Position numbers and translations under genes: made by a program | The notes under the pieces: generated by a model | What the model was told of the DNA's origin: nothing | What the model saw: the letters and a program-made list of their open reading frames with translations, nothing else | Databases searched by the model: none | Assembly: GCA_004026145.2 (NCBI GenBank) | Contig: CP034980.1 | Location: 8,546,667 to 8,610,666 of the forward strand | DNA from: Takifugu bimaculatus | Lineage: Eukaryota; Chordata; Actinopteri; Tetraodontiformes; Tetraodontidae | DNA length: 64,000 nucleotides | Reading direction: 5' to 3' | Shown: positions 52,501-62,292 of the stretch, piece by piece | Numbering within the stretch: the first letter of the stretch is position 1 | Layout of the letters: each line of letters starts with the position of its first letter

Positions 52501-53834
52501 CCTGCCCGCCTCCACTCTGCTTAACTTCATAAACCGGTTTGTTACTTTTCTAAAGATCTTCTCAGTTTTGTCGGCGACGTTCGATCATTCTGCCTCCAAG
52601 CTGGTCAGCATGTCCGTCACAGACAAGCTCACTCAGTGGCAGGTGCTCGGATATCAGGGCGCCTTAATCAGCCATTTTGTCGAGCCTATATATGTCCAAA
52701 GCATCGTCGTAGGTGAGTCAGCGCGCAGAATCAATTAAGCTGTTGCAGTTGAATTAATAATGACTTCCTGTAGATGAACCGAAAAAGAGTCTTGAGTTAC
52801 ACTGAAGTCCAAACTGACAAACTTCCTGTTTTGTGTTTGTAACACCTGCTAAACAAGAGTTGTGGTTTTTTTATACTTTCGTTCTCCAATTGCTTGAACT
52901 GTTTTGCTGCTGCCTTTGCCCTCTGTCTTATATTAAGATGTGCCTACAGGAAATAAGAAAAATCTCTTGTTTTGGAGCTTTGTAATTCACTTTAAAAACC
53001 TCTGCTGCTATTCCAAACATTGTTTACTGTAAATATCCATCATTTCCTGTTTTCCTTTGCTCATGGATGATCTCAACCGCTGCAGGAGACTCTGGCTGCA
53101 GTGACATTCGGGGGATGGAGATCTCTGTGAATCAGCGTGTGGAGGGCATCACCTCCCAGCTGCCCATGCACTACTGCATGGTGAGGCCTCACATCAGCCT
53201 CGTGCCTCAGGTGGCCACCAGCACCTCCGAGGTGGCCCTGGTCACCCAGTCAGGTCAACTGGAGCGAAGGAGACGGCTCCATCGAGATAGTGGACGGACT
53301 GGAGGGAAAGACCATGGAAGGGTACTGAATGAGTTGGGATGGGTTTCTACCTCCGCTGCTGGAGTTTAGCTTCACATCCCAAACGGCTAAACAAGCGCTC
53401 ATGACTGTGCTCCTGTTAGATCACCCTTTAAGAGCGGCTCTGCTCTGGCGAAGCCGTCTGTGCAAAGCAGCGATGCTTCACCGCTTCAGGTTGTTGGCTA
53501 AAGAGACCCAGAGACACGACCTGTTGGCCGCAAGCTCCTACAGAGAAGCCAAGGTGATATGAGCAGTTGTGTCTTTATTAGTACCATCATGCTGAACAAT
53601 GTAGGGCAGCAGAGCGCGGCCGTGGGGCTGTTTTAGGCTTTCATATTGATGCTCATACCAGGCTTAGCCTGTCAGTTTCTGTTGAATAATTTCCGTTTTA
53701 TTCTGTCGTTTTTGCTGAAGAGGATGGCGAAGCCGTACCAGGAAGCTAAGAGCATGCTGAGGGCGTACCTGCTGCAGCAGGGCTTTGGGGCGTGGCCAGT
53801 CAAGGTTTCAGTGAGCGACAACTTTGGCGTGTAA
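49569..53834 (+). CDS. adad1: Adenosine deaminase domain-containing protein 1 (ADAD1/TENR), 12 coding exons with two apparent frameshifts
   Basis: ADAD1 is a germ-cell nuclear RNA-binding protein related to ADAR editing enzymes. Coding exons are 49569-49656, 49776-49916, 50036-50206, 50967-51026, 51150-51272, 51414-51537, 51647-51817, 52407-52482, 52556-52712, 53086-53321, 53420-53553 and 53721-53834. Exons 2-3 encode the double-stranded-RNA-binding domain (QFQLELKETVTP, FAFCAVIDGVEYKTGIGKSK). Exons 5-12 encode the deaminase-like domain (GRIVHDSHAVVAARRSLMR, NQLPKGAAQMHSKL, RPHISLVPQ, RLCKAAMLHRF). HAV replaces the HAE of active deaminases, so it is catalytically dead, as usual for ADAD1. Splice phases agree throughout, giving about 530 residues against roughly 576 in human, but only if one extra base near 53250-53254 (exon 10) and one near 53449-53452 (exon 11) are discounted. 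As written, translation stops early in exon 11. The exon 10 donor (gtactg) is weak. Whether this is error or real loss is open. Confidence 0.93.
50777..50800. repeat. Short (TCATCG)n repeat in adad1 intron 3
   Basis: About four TCATCG units. Intronic and of no evident function. Confidence 0.85.
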
Positions 53835-54129
53835 ACTCATCAAACATTCCTTTTGCTCTCACATTAGATTTAGGTTAATATTGTTAGTTAGTTGCCATAA
53901 ACTCCTGTTTCTGAATGTTCTCCAAATATCCTGTTTAACAACGACGGATGCTTGACCTTGAGAATGACCTTGAGAAAGACAAGTTCAAAAGCTGAGCTCA
54001 ACATTGCTGTATTTGGATATATTTGTGTTTTTGTGACCTGGGAGATTAATTTGATTTGATAGTCATAACATTTGTTACCATATAATTCATGACCTGAAGC
54101 ACAGCTGAAGTGTCAACATACACCGTCCA

Positions 54130-54135
54130 AATAAA
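54130..54135 (+). terminator. adad1 poly(A) signal
   Basis: AATAAA about 300 bases after the adad1 stop codon is the first canonical poly(A) signal downstream on this strand. Confidence 0.55.
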
Positions 54136-55489
54136 CAAGGTCAAATACTCATATTAAAGTCCATAAGATTTATTTTCGTGGAGAAAAATGTCTCATCATC
54201 TGCAAACTGCACTTAAATGTGCAATAACTGCACACGCTTACATTTTTTCTGTTTATTTAAATACAGAATCGTGTGAAATTTAAAAGGTGCAGGAACAGAA
54301 AATAATCTTGAATAAATCACATTAAAAGGCCCAGACGGCGACAGACTCGGGGCAGTCAGGATAGACAAACCCACCCCCCCAGAGCGGTAAGGATAGAATC
54401 AAATATTCCAGGTCTCATTTGGGACTGAAGCCGGCCAATATTTCTGAAAGTGAAGCACTCAGAGGTGTTTTTTAGAGTTGATAATGTTTGATTTGAGGTC
54501 GGTAGCTGTTGCTCAGCCTCTCCAAGTCCAGCAGAAGTGAACTGGAGCAGGGCCGCCTCTGCTTACACCAGGCTGCACGTCGCCTCGAAGCGGAAGCGCT
54601 GGGTTTCCTGTCTGTGCAGCGCAGCTCGGCGTTTACTCCGCTGGCGCCGAGGACCTTGTGAATGGACTCTTGTCTTTATGTCCCCCTGCTTTGGACAATA
54701 TTGGGAACTACTCGTGCATTGAGGCAGGTACATGCAGGACGGAGCCTTTCGGGTGTACGTACCTCTCATACGTGTTATGGCGTGTTGATGTGTGCAGCCG
54801 GTGTGGATGTAAAAGCTGCAACTGGAAATATGAGTTTGTGCTTTCCGCTTAGGACAACTTCCAGTTGGGACGCAGTTTATGAGTGTATGGGGGAGTGGGA
54901 GTGAATGAGGATATTATTCTTGCCCCGTCTGGAGTTTTAAGTTTTGCATTTCTGATGTACATTGTGTTCGTCACGATACAACGTTAAAGTTATCGTTGTC
55001 TATAACCCTGGGTTTGTGTTATTGATTTATTTGATTTTCTATCAAAAGCGCCCTCGTAAATAAGAATGAAAGCTCTTCTTTTTTCAGACGCTGGGGTGAT
55101 ACTAGTAGCTTGACAGATAAACAGGAAGTGGAAGTCTTTAGATGTGGTCACAGGGTGCAAAGAGTTGAGGCCTGAGCTCTCGGAAGATGTTGCACTTCAG
55201 CGCTGTGGTGTGTGCACGGGACGGGCTTCATGGCTCCTGTAGTAAATTGTGGCCAGAATAAAAACACTCGGCTATCCAGAGTAAACTGCTGTAAGCGATT
55301 ACTCATATTTGAACCTCAAATGGACTGACTGAGTAAATATGTTGACCTTTACGTTAAGGAAATTCAGCCTCCTACAGGAGGCCGGTTACACCCATTCCTC
55401 TCCCACATTATTTGCCTTCCTGCTGTCATGGAGCTAAATTATGATTAAAAAAAATCGACAAGGCTAATCATTAAAAGGTTCGTGTTACA
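54136..55489. other. Intergenic region between the 3' ends of adad1 and the first cytokine gene
   Basis: Tail-to-tail spacer. No gene is seen. Frames of up to 80 codons at 54537-54904 have no recognised features. Confidence 0.5.
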
Positions 55490-55620
55490 TTTATTATCTC
55501 ATCCTATAATATCAGAGCGTCACAGTACACAATAATAAATAAACAATAGATATTTAAATAAATAGTGCATCATCAGCTAACTTTCAAATCGTCAGTTATT
55601 TGTACAAAATAAATAAATTA
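55490..55620 (-). promoter_or_regulatory. AU-rich element and poly(A) signal, 3' UTR of the first IL-2-family gene
   Basis: Read on the minus strand, UUAUUUAUU nonamers occur at 55608-55616 and 55534-55542 with further AUUUA pentamers, and an AATAAA lies at 55490-55495. Such elements target cytokine mRNAs for rapid decay in other vertebrates. Function here is inferred. Confidence 0.7.
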
Positions 55621-55780
55621 GGAAGTAGACATAAATGTCTAAATCTTGCATTATAGAAGTGTAGTAAAATAAGATTCTCTTGTATTACGCTTGTCATTAA
55701 ATAGTTTTCAGCAGTGTTCAGATACATTCACGTCTTCTTTGATGAGGCAAGAAATGTGTCAGATGTACAGAAGAGCTGGG

Positions 55781-55820
55781 CGCTCTCTGACGCTCTCTGG
55801 CGTTCTCTGACGTTCTCTGG
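55781..55820. repeat. Four 10-bp tandem units in the cytokine 3' UTR
   Basis: Four decamers of the form CGYTCTCTGR lie in a row (CTGA and CTGG endings alternate, and CGC changes to CGT midway). They begin 26 bases after the stop codon of the first IL-2-family gene. Confidence 0.85.
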
Positions 55821-55845
55821 CGCTCCGGCTCCCGTCGCCTGGTCC

Positions 55846-56633
55846 TCAGCTGCCCTCTGCCGATGGAATCGCCCCAGACTGGACTTGCTGTAGCAAGGAT
55901 TCCGTGGCGTCCAGAAAGTTGGTGAGAGGCTTCTCGGGCCAGCTCTCGCAGGTGCTGCACTCGGTCGAGTTTGATTGCTGTGAAGAAGCGGGAGAGGGAG
56001 GCCGTCAGCTCGGGCGCCCGGTTCAGTTCTCCCTCGGCCCGTCTGGGACACTCACCTCGATCTTCACGCCGTTCTTTAGCTTCTGGATTGTATGTGTCAG
56101 AAACTCCTCGGCCACACCGATGACGTCCTCCGGATCCTCGCACTCGCGTCTGACCGTTTTCAGCTCCGCCGCGACGCATTCCAGCGCCGCGATGATGCAA
56201 TGATGATCGTCCTGCAAGTGGGAAAAAGGTTTTAGCCTCCGTGACGCGGACATGTAGCAACTTAGTGAAACGGGGTGAAACATTGACACCCTGGAGCTCA
56301 TTTCCTGTACTAGAGAACCCTGTGGTTGACAGCTGAGCTGAACCATAAAAGTCAGCTTGATATTTTTTTTTTTAGGATTTGAATTTTGACTGTTCTTACC
56401 CTCACGTTTGCTGGAGTGTAGAATTTCGAATCTGGTTCCTGTTGAAGGCAGGAGATTGTATCAGCGACTAGAAACTTTCAGAAATGCCGATAACGTCTGC
56501 AAGAACTTACACATTTCACATCCCCGCGTATCACGTCGATATTTGAATCCTCCAGGTGGAGGGGGAAGGAGTTTGCTGGAAAGCACAGGCAGAGGATGCC
56601 GAGCCAAACGTTAATCCTGATAAAGTTCTCCAT
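55846..56633 (-). CDS. il2: Interleukin-2-family cytokine (first copy, next to adad1)
   Basis: A secreted four-helix cytokine of the IL-2/IL-15/IL-21 family, which signals through the common gamma chain to T and NK cells. Four coding exons on the minus strand: 56511-56633, 56400-56438, 56056-56211 and 55846-55977, all phase 0, giving 149 residues. Exon 1 encodes a signal peptide (MENFIRINVWLGILCLC). Exon 2 ends FYTPANVR, like the LYTESDV block of IL-15. Exon 3 holds helix-B-type sequence with HHC, LEC and REC cysteines. Exon 4 has STECSTCESWPEKPLTNFL and LLQQVQSG, the helix-D signature of the family. One N-glycosylation site (NST) is seen. The exon plan and the place beside adad1 match mammalian IL2. 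Fish of the percomorph group carry two IL-2 genes. Which of the two here is the true orthologue, and which should be called IL-2-like, I cannot settle. Confidence 0.88.
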
Positions 56634-57546
56634 GTTCAGGGCGAAGAGCTGTCGGTGTGATGTGCAGGGTCCTGTGTTGCAATGCTCCTCTGTGGCCTTT
56701 CACTCTTAATTCATACGAGTGTGGGGCGGAACAGGTGGGCAGCATTGCTTGTATTTAGCCGAGGCACAGCGCTGTTTTTCCTTTAGATGACTGTTGGAAT
56801 TTTTTTTTTCTTTTTTCATGATAGTGCTACAGGGTGGTAAAATCCCTCAAGTGGCCAGTTGTAGCACAACTTAAAAACTGGGTTAGCCGGCGCTTGTTTG
56901 TGGTTTCGAGGCTTCTTTTTTTTTCCGCTTCTGTTGATACTCTTAGTGCATCACAGGAAAGTCGTTGAATGAAACCCTGCTTGGAGAAGAAAAGCCTACA
57001 GACACGTCATTTGATTGTGATTGATTGTGTTTTTGTGATTTTTTAATTATTTTTATTTTAACATGCTGGATAAATATCAAGGTCAGCGTGGACGATTGTG
57101 GCTTTCAGAACATAAACGCAACGGTCGATTGTGGTTGAAGGATTTGTCACCAAGTAGGGGGAGTTGAAATGTGTCCAGGTGGAGGGTGACAGGCGGATGA
57201 TGGAGAAGCTGCTGTCACTTGCATTCTTCTGCTTTTTTTGGACAACAATCGGTCACTGCGACTAATAAAAGAATTTCCACTCGTGATTTCCACATTTCGC
57301 TTCCTGGCGAGGGCTGTATTCCCAGCACGTTGTGTCATCCCCTCCTGCTGTCAAGTCACACTGTCTCCAGTTCTGTGCAGTAATGGGATACTTGTCTGCT
57401 GAGGGATTGAGTGCTTTTAATCTTTTGTTGTGCAATCGCTCTGATTGTTGCACCTCAGCTGGATAATTGTGAAACCACTCGCTAATGAGTGGGTGTATGC
57501 GTCTCTCTTTTTTCCACCTTTCCTTAAAGTAGTTCCTTTTTTAGAA
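56634..57546. promoter_or_regulatory. 5' flank of the first IL-2-family gene
   Basis: The minus-strand upstream region. At 56775-56781 the minus strand reads GGAAAAA, an NFAT core, about 140 bases before the ATG, with a TCATCT stretch just upstream, loosely AP-1-like. Further upstream are A/T-rich runs. No clear TATA box. The far end runs into the duplicated 3' region of the next cytokine gene. Confidence 0.3.
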
Positions 57547-58041
57547 GCATTGCTGAGCTGAAGTTTAGTGACTGTTTGAGCTACTTTGAGACCTTTTTAA
57601 GAGCCACAAACACCTGTGGACAGCATGTCATCCACTCAGAAAAGGTGAAGAATGAGCACATAAGTCACGAATGCATTTGGATGTGTTCAAAATTTATTAG
57701 CAAAATGTTCCATGGACAGAGTAAAAAACCAATAAATTAAGAATAAATAATAAATAAGACCTTATTAAAGAGGCATTGCTGAGCTGAATTTTAGAGGCAT
57801 TGCTGAGCTGAAGTTTAGTGACTGTTTGAGCTACTTTGAGACCTTTTTAAGAGCCACAAACACCTGTGGACAGCATGTCATCCACTCAGAAAAGGTGAAG
57901 AATGAGCACATAAGTCATGAATGCATTTGGATGTGTTCAAAATTTATTAGCAAAATGTTCCATGGACAGAGTAAAAAAACCAATAAATTAAGAATAAATA
58001 ATAAATAAGAAGAACTTAGTAAATAAGACCTTATTAAACAG
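57547..58041. repeat. Tandem duplication of about 240 bp in the 3' flank of the second IL-2-family gene
   Basis: Copy 1 runs 57547-57771 and copy 2 runs 57797-58041, offset by 250 bases. Differences seen are CACGAA versus CATGAA, one extra A in an A-run, and an 18-base insertion in copy 2. A third partial unit (GGCATTGCTGAGCTGAA) sits at the junction, about 57771-57788. Each copy carries AATAAA on the minus strand (57693-57698 and 57943-57948) and a UUAUUUAUU nonamer (57742-57750 and 57993-58001), so both poly(A) signal and AU-rich element are doubled. Near identity implies a recent event or a collapsed or expanded assembly. Confidence 0.92.
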
Positions 58042-58100
58042 TGTTATCACTGGAAGCACCAAGTGTAGCGATAAATAAACACGTTGCTTTAGTGTCGATT

Positions 58101-58772
58101 TCACTTCCTCTGGAAATAGGAATTGTACTGCTGGGCGAAAGCCTCCGTAGCGTTAACGAAGCCTTCAAAGGTGGCGTGGGTCTTCATGGTCAAGGTGCAC
58201 GCTGTCTGTGTCTGAGGGATACAGGACAAGAGTTGGCTGAATGTTGAGGTGGAGGATGTGAACCGTCTCCCCTGTACTCACCTTCGAGTAAATTCTCTCC
58301 AACTCTTCCAAGGTCGTTTCGATGTTCTCTGCATCGGGGCAGCTGGCAGCAGTCCGCTTGAACTCCCTGATGTAGTGTCCCAGAGCTGCATTGTAACAGT
58401 TGTCCTGGGAGACAGAGAGCAGATCAGATTGTGACAGACTGAAGATCGGTAAAAAAAGACGAGCCCTGCTGGCGGCTGATGCTCTGCAGCAACGTCTCAC
58501 CTCCACGTTTTTTGGAGAAGTCAAGTTGAGGTCCTTTTCCTTTTCCTGTAAAGATCAATAGAAAGTTGGCATTAAGCAAACACCACATTACTTTTCCTTA
58601 TTGTCACGAAAGCAAGAAGAAAATAGTTAAATGGCCAACTTACACAGGTGATTCCATTGAGAAGCTCAAAGCCCAGGGCCTCCATGCTCAGAAGATGTGG
58701 TGTGGCAAAAGGAGCCGCTCGGAGCTGTCCAATGAGAGGAACCATCAAGAGAGCTAACGTGATCCACGACAT
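58101..58772 (-). CDS. Interleukin-2-family cytokine, second divergent copy (IL-2-like)
   Basis: Secreted four-helix cytokine with the same four-exon, all-phase-0 plan as its neighbour: 58644-58772, 58501-58545, 58282-58404 and 58101-58211, giving 135 residues. The start at 58772 is chosen because it begins a signal peptide (MSWITLALLMVPLIGQLRA). An in-frame upstream ATG at 58850 would add 26 hydrophilic residues. Exon 2 ends LTSPKNVE, parallel to FYTPANVR of the first copy. Exon 3 starts DNCYNAALGHYIREF, and exon 4 has TACTLTMKTHATFEGFVNAT. Only four cysteines remain against six in the neighbour, and the paired CxxCE motif of helix D is reduced to one Cys. N-glycosylation sites are NLT and NAT. 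It probably arose by tandem duplication of an IL-2 gene, as described for percomorph fish (IL-2/IL-2-like). The assignment of names is uncertain. Confidence 0.85.
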
Positions 58773-59440
58773 CAGTGATGTGAGCTTAGCGCAGCTGAAG
58801 TCTGGTGTCCTGCAGGTGTGGGTATCTGGGTTGTGATGCCCTCCTCTCATCTGGGGTTCTTTTTATCCTGGCAGTGAGTGGGCAAGCAAAGGTGTGTTCT
58901 TGCAGGGACACGTTACTTTTCCGTCATCATTATGCACATTTTTTCCTCGTGATAAAACCCCAGAACTAAAAATAGGAACTGACAGGTTGTCCTCACTGGT
59001 GCTGTGAGGGAAGCTGTGGATCATTGTTGCTATATTTATTCAACTTTCATTGATTGTCATTTAAATTGTCTTTTGTTCCTGTTTACGACTTTGAGATACC
59101 ATCAAGAACAACTTAATCTCCAGACTTAAAAGGCTGACCACATTTTATCAACTTCAGTTTGCTTTTCATACATTTCTATTCCTGAACTGCAGCTTTTTAT
59201 GCCCCTTTTTTGTTATTCTTTCATGTTGGAGCACCGGTCCACAGCAGCCTGCTCCTCTGCTGTTGTCTACTCGTACCGGTGTCGTGTAGTTGTGGTCTGG
59301 AGATGCAGATAAAATGCTGAGATCTTTGTTAGCAGTTTAATTTATCTTCCTTTTTCGTAGTGCAGATTCTTGTTATTGTGCATCTCTCTCGCATCCGGTC
59401 TGATACTAGCAAACAGAAACGCTCTCAAAAATGAAAGATC
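58773..59440. other. Intergenic region upstream of the second IL-2-family gene
   Basis: No gene is seen. It would contain the promoter of the minus-strand cytokine gene. No clear TATA box or factor site was resolved. Confidence 0.45.
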
Positions 59441-59443
59441 ATG

Positions 59444-59499
59444 GTGTTACGCCTTTATCCTGACACCAGTGAACCTCCGTCGGGATAAAGGCGTAACAC
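59444..59499. repeat. Perfect 17-bp inverted repeat (hairpin)
   Basis: The arms GTGTTACGCCTTTATCC (59444-59460) and its exact reverse complement (59483-59499) are separated by 22 bases. It lies 21 bases before the Tc1-like remnant. Confidence 0.9.
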
Positions 59500-59520
59500 G
59501 CTCCGTGTCTTTATTGCTTC

Positions 59521-59800
59521 TCACCGGCCACTTTATTAGGTCCACCTGCTGGGTTGCTTGTCAGCACAAATAGTTATTAGTTATAGTTAATAGTTCAAAC
59601 CAGCATCAGAATCAGGATTGAAATGACTTTAAACATGGCTGGTTGTTGGTGCCAGACATGCTGGTCTGAGTATTTTAGGAGCTGCTGATCTAATGGGCTC
59701 TTCGCTTGCAAAGGAATGGTCAAAGTAAGAGGAAACATGGAGGAAAATGCCCCATTGATGGGAGAGGTCAGAGGAGAAGGGGCAGACTTCCAGGGGGGAC
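59521..59800 (+). mobile_element. Decayed Tc1-like DNA transposon fragment
   Basis: The segment starts with the CACCGGCCACTTTATTAGGT-type sequence common at the ends of a widespread fish Tc1-like repeat (here TCCACC follows). From 59642 one frame reads VVGARHAGLSILGAADLMG, then KEWSK and a stop. This matches the helix-turn-helix DNA-binding region of Tc1-like transposases (VVGARRAGLSISETADLLG type). A further GAGGTCAGAGGAGAA block fits the next part of the same element. Frames are broken and the catalytic domain is absent. Confidence 0.72.
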
Positions 59801-62290
59801 GCTTCTTTCATCTCTGGGCCAACCCAACTACAGCGAGATGTCGTAATGCAACTTTTAGGTACTCAGAGGGCGATTCCTGCGCTTTTTCATGATGTTTGTG
59901 CACAGAAAAATTCCTAAATTCCCCCAGGGAAAAGCGCTAAGCTGCTGAGGCCAGTCAGACAGTTCCTGCCTCGGTTTTTGTGCTTGTATCCAGGTGGTCG
60001 TGAAACACCGGATTGTCTTTGGAGAAAATTGGGTTAAAGTAGATTATTGCCAATGGAACCCACTAATGTCCTCAAGACTCTGCACGCTTGTGGCGGGAGG
60101 ACAGCGCACCCAAGAACTGAACAGTTCTCTCCTAATTGCGTCACAGCTCGCGCCACAGCAAAGAAAACCACAAGGTGGGAATTCCCCAGAGAATCCCAGA
60201 TACCAGAGGCAGCGCGGCACCTTGCCTCCACAGGTCGCGGTTTTCTCTCGGACACCTGCTTTACTGCGTTGTGGCAACTTCACGGGGTTAGGTTTCGTTT
60301 TGAGGTTTTGGTCCGGAGCCACAAAGCACACCTAATTTGCACGTGGGCGGGGAAATTTGTTTTCCTGGAGTTTTTTGTGATGTGGGGGCATCCCTGCTGT
60401 TTCCGTGTCCTCTTCCCTTCACCCACATCAGAAATCATGATATTAACGGTGACATCATGATATCCAGGCACGGGTGTGCAGCCACACTCACGCGTGCTAA
60501 TATTTGTTCAGCTCACTGCTTCATGTTTGGCATATTTGTGTGTTTTTCTCTCCATCGGACCACTTTTCACAGCTCAGGGATGCTGATTTGGGAACGTCCA
60601 CTAATAGATTCCAGTGCAGTCAACAGTCATTTTTTCTGTTGAGAAGCCTTCAAGGTCTCCTCCAAAGGTCAAGTGGAGGTGTTTTCTACACGGATATCTC
60701 AGTACGACAGGGAAAGTTCGCCCATTTAAATATTTTCCCTTTCCGTTGAGATTCGCGTCGTGATCAATTCTTGAATTCCTGCTGCGAGACGGAAAATCCC
60801 GGTCCCGATTCTTTAAGGGATTCTTTCTTATTTCCCTGCGTGCCGGTAGTGTTGCACGGTTGCAGGTCGGCGACAGATGAGACGGTTTCAACATTTGTTT
60901 ATGCAGGTATTGGAACAAAGCTTCACAGAGACGTAGATATCTACTTCCATCTCTCCAGCCTTGGTGTGCCTGTTTACCACATCCTCTTTTTGCGCCTCCT
61001 GCACGGCAACACCCTCCTGATCTGCCCGCAGGCCCTCCTGAAATGATGGAAACATGCGTTTATGGGCTGGCCAGCATCAGCACCCGGTGGTTAGCCATCC
61101 CACCTGGAGGATGACGCGGTCGGCTTGGAGAAGCCGCGGAGAACTGATCGGAGTAGCATCTTCTGGTGGGGGCGACGCGGTGACGTGGATCTGCATCTCC
61201 CTCACTGGAAAAATGAGGCTCGTCGTCATTGGTGGCGGATTCGAGGTAGGGTAGAGACATATCAAGATGATCCTGCGACCAGTGGCGCGCCCACAAACAC
61301 GCACAGACCAGGTTTCTCAGAAACTACCACGAATGTGAAAGTGGAGGTCATGTGACCAAGGGGAGGCAGTGTGGTTCCTCCACACAGAAAATTTAATTGT
61401 CTACGGTTTTTCTTAATTCAGACTTTAAGGGGGGGGGGGGTGCAAATGGGAGACTCAGCTCTACGTGCACAAACTGGAGTCTTTAGGATGATGATCGCAT
61501 TTCACGACGTTTCTGGGGAGTTTTTAAACGACTTGAATGGGTCACTTTAGGTCAACCGCACCTTCACGCTGCTCCATGAAACATGTGAAACCACCATCTT
61601 TGAGGATGCATTTGTCACGTATTGAGTAGAGCAGCCGGTCTGAGGAAATGCCTTTTCTGTGAGGTCAACCTATCGTGGGTTTGAGTCTGCAGGTGTGGAA
61701 AATATCTGGGTGAAATCTGTTGTTTTTTGGTGAGATTGAAATCCCCTCCACCGCCAGGGAACTCCAGGGTCCTGCTGAGGTGTGTACACCTGTCATTGTG
61801 AGAAAAGTGTGATTTGGCTTTTGCATTTTTTTATTTTTTTATTTTAAAGTTGGGGCTTTAAAGTCTGATTTCCTGCTTTGTTTAAGAAGAAAGGAGAATA
61901 ACCATGAGAACACATTGGAAATGTAAATTCTAGTTCAATGGAAATGAAAGGTGACAAATGGCAAAATAAAAATGGCAAATAATTATTTTTTTTTTACAGA
62001 ATTAAAAGTGATTCTAATTCAATTACTTGATTCTGGGGGGGGGGTCTGTTTCTGAGACTTTCTGAGAGCCGGCTCAATTGTGGCGCCCTCTAGCGGCGAG
62101 TGAATGAACTTGAAATTCGGATGGAGAAATAATTCAAATTAAAAGTGGATAAATGTTCGATGAGAGGTAAATTTTCCAGTTAATATCTCATTTGCTTATT
62201 AATTAACTTAAAATTGTCCATAATGACCAATTACTTACTAGATTAGAAATAGTATTTTAAAAGATGACCACAATATTTACTATTGCATTC
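59801..62290. other. Intergenic region between the second IL-2-family gene and il21
   Basis: About 2.5 kb with no supported gene. Frames of up to 137 codons at 60034-60460 lack splice structure or domains. A G-run lies at 61431-61440 and another near 62035-62044. A CTCF-like motif is at 62081-62096. Confidence 0.5.
62081..62096 (-). promoter_or_regulatory. CTCF-like motif
   Basis: The minus strand reads CCGCTAGAGGGCGCCA, a very good CTCF core match. It lies about 200 bases beyond the il21 poly(A) signal and points away from the motif at 62425. Confidence 0.45.
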
Positions 62291-62292
62291 AT

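Noticed and set aside
53067..53369. 100-codon frame read straight through adad1 exon 10
   Set aside because: The last 35 codons are an artefact of the one-base surplus; ADAD1 similarity continues in the next frame.
55718..56260. Minus-strand 180-codon frame over the first IL-2-family gene
   Set aside because: It reads through an intron in the wrong frame. The spliced exons in another frame give a coherent cytokine.
60034..60460. Overlapping frames of 73-137 codons on both strands
   Set aside because: No domain, no signal peptide and no splice pattern between the cytokine genes.
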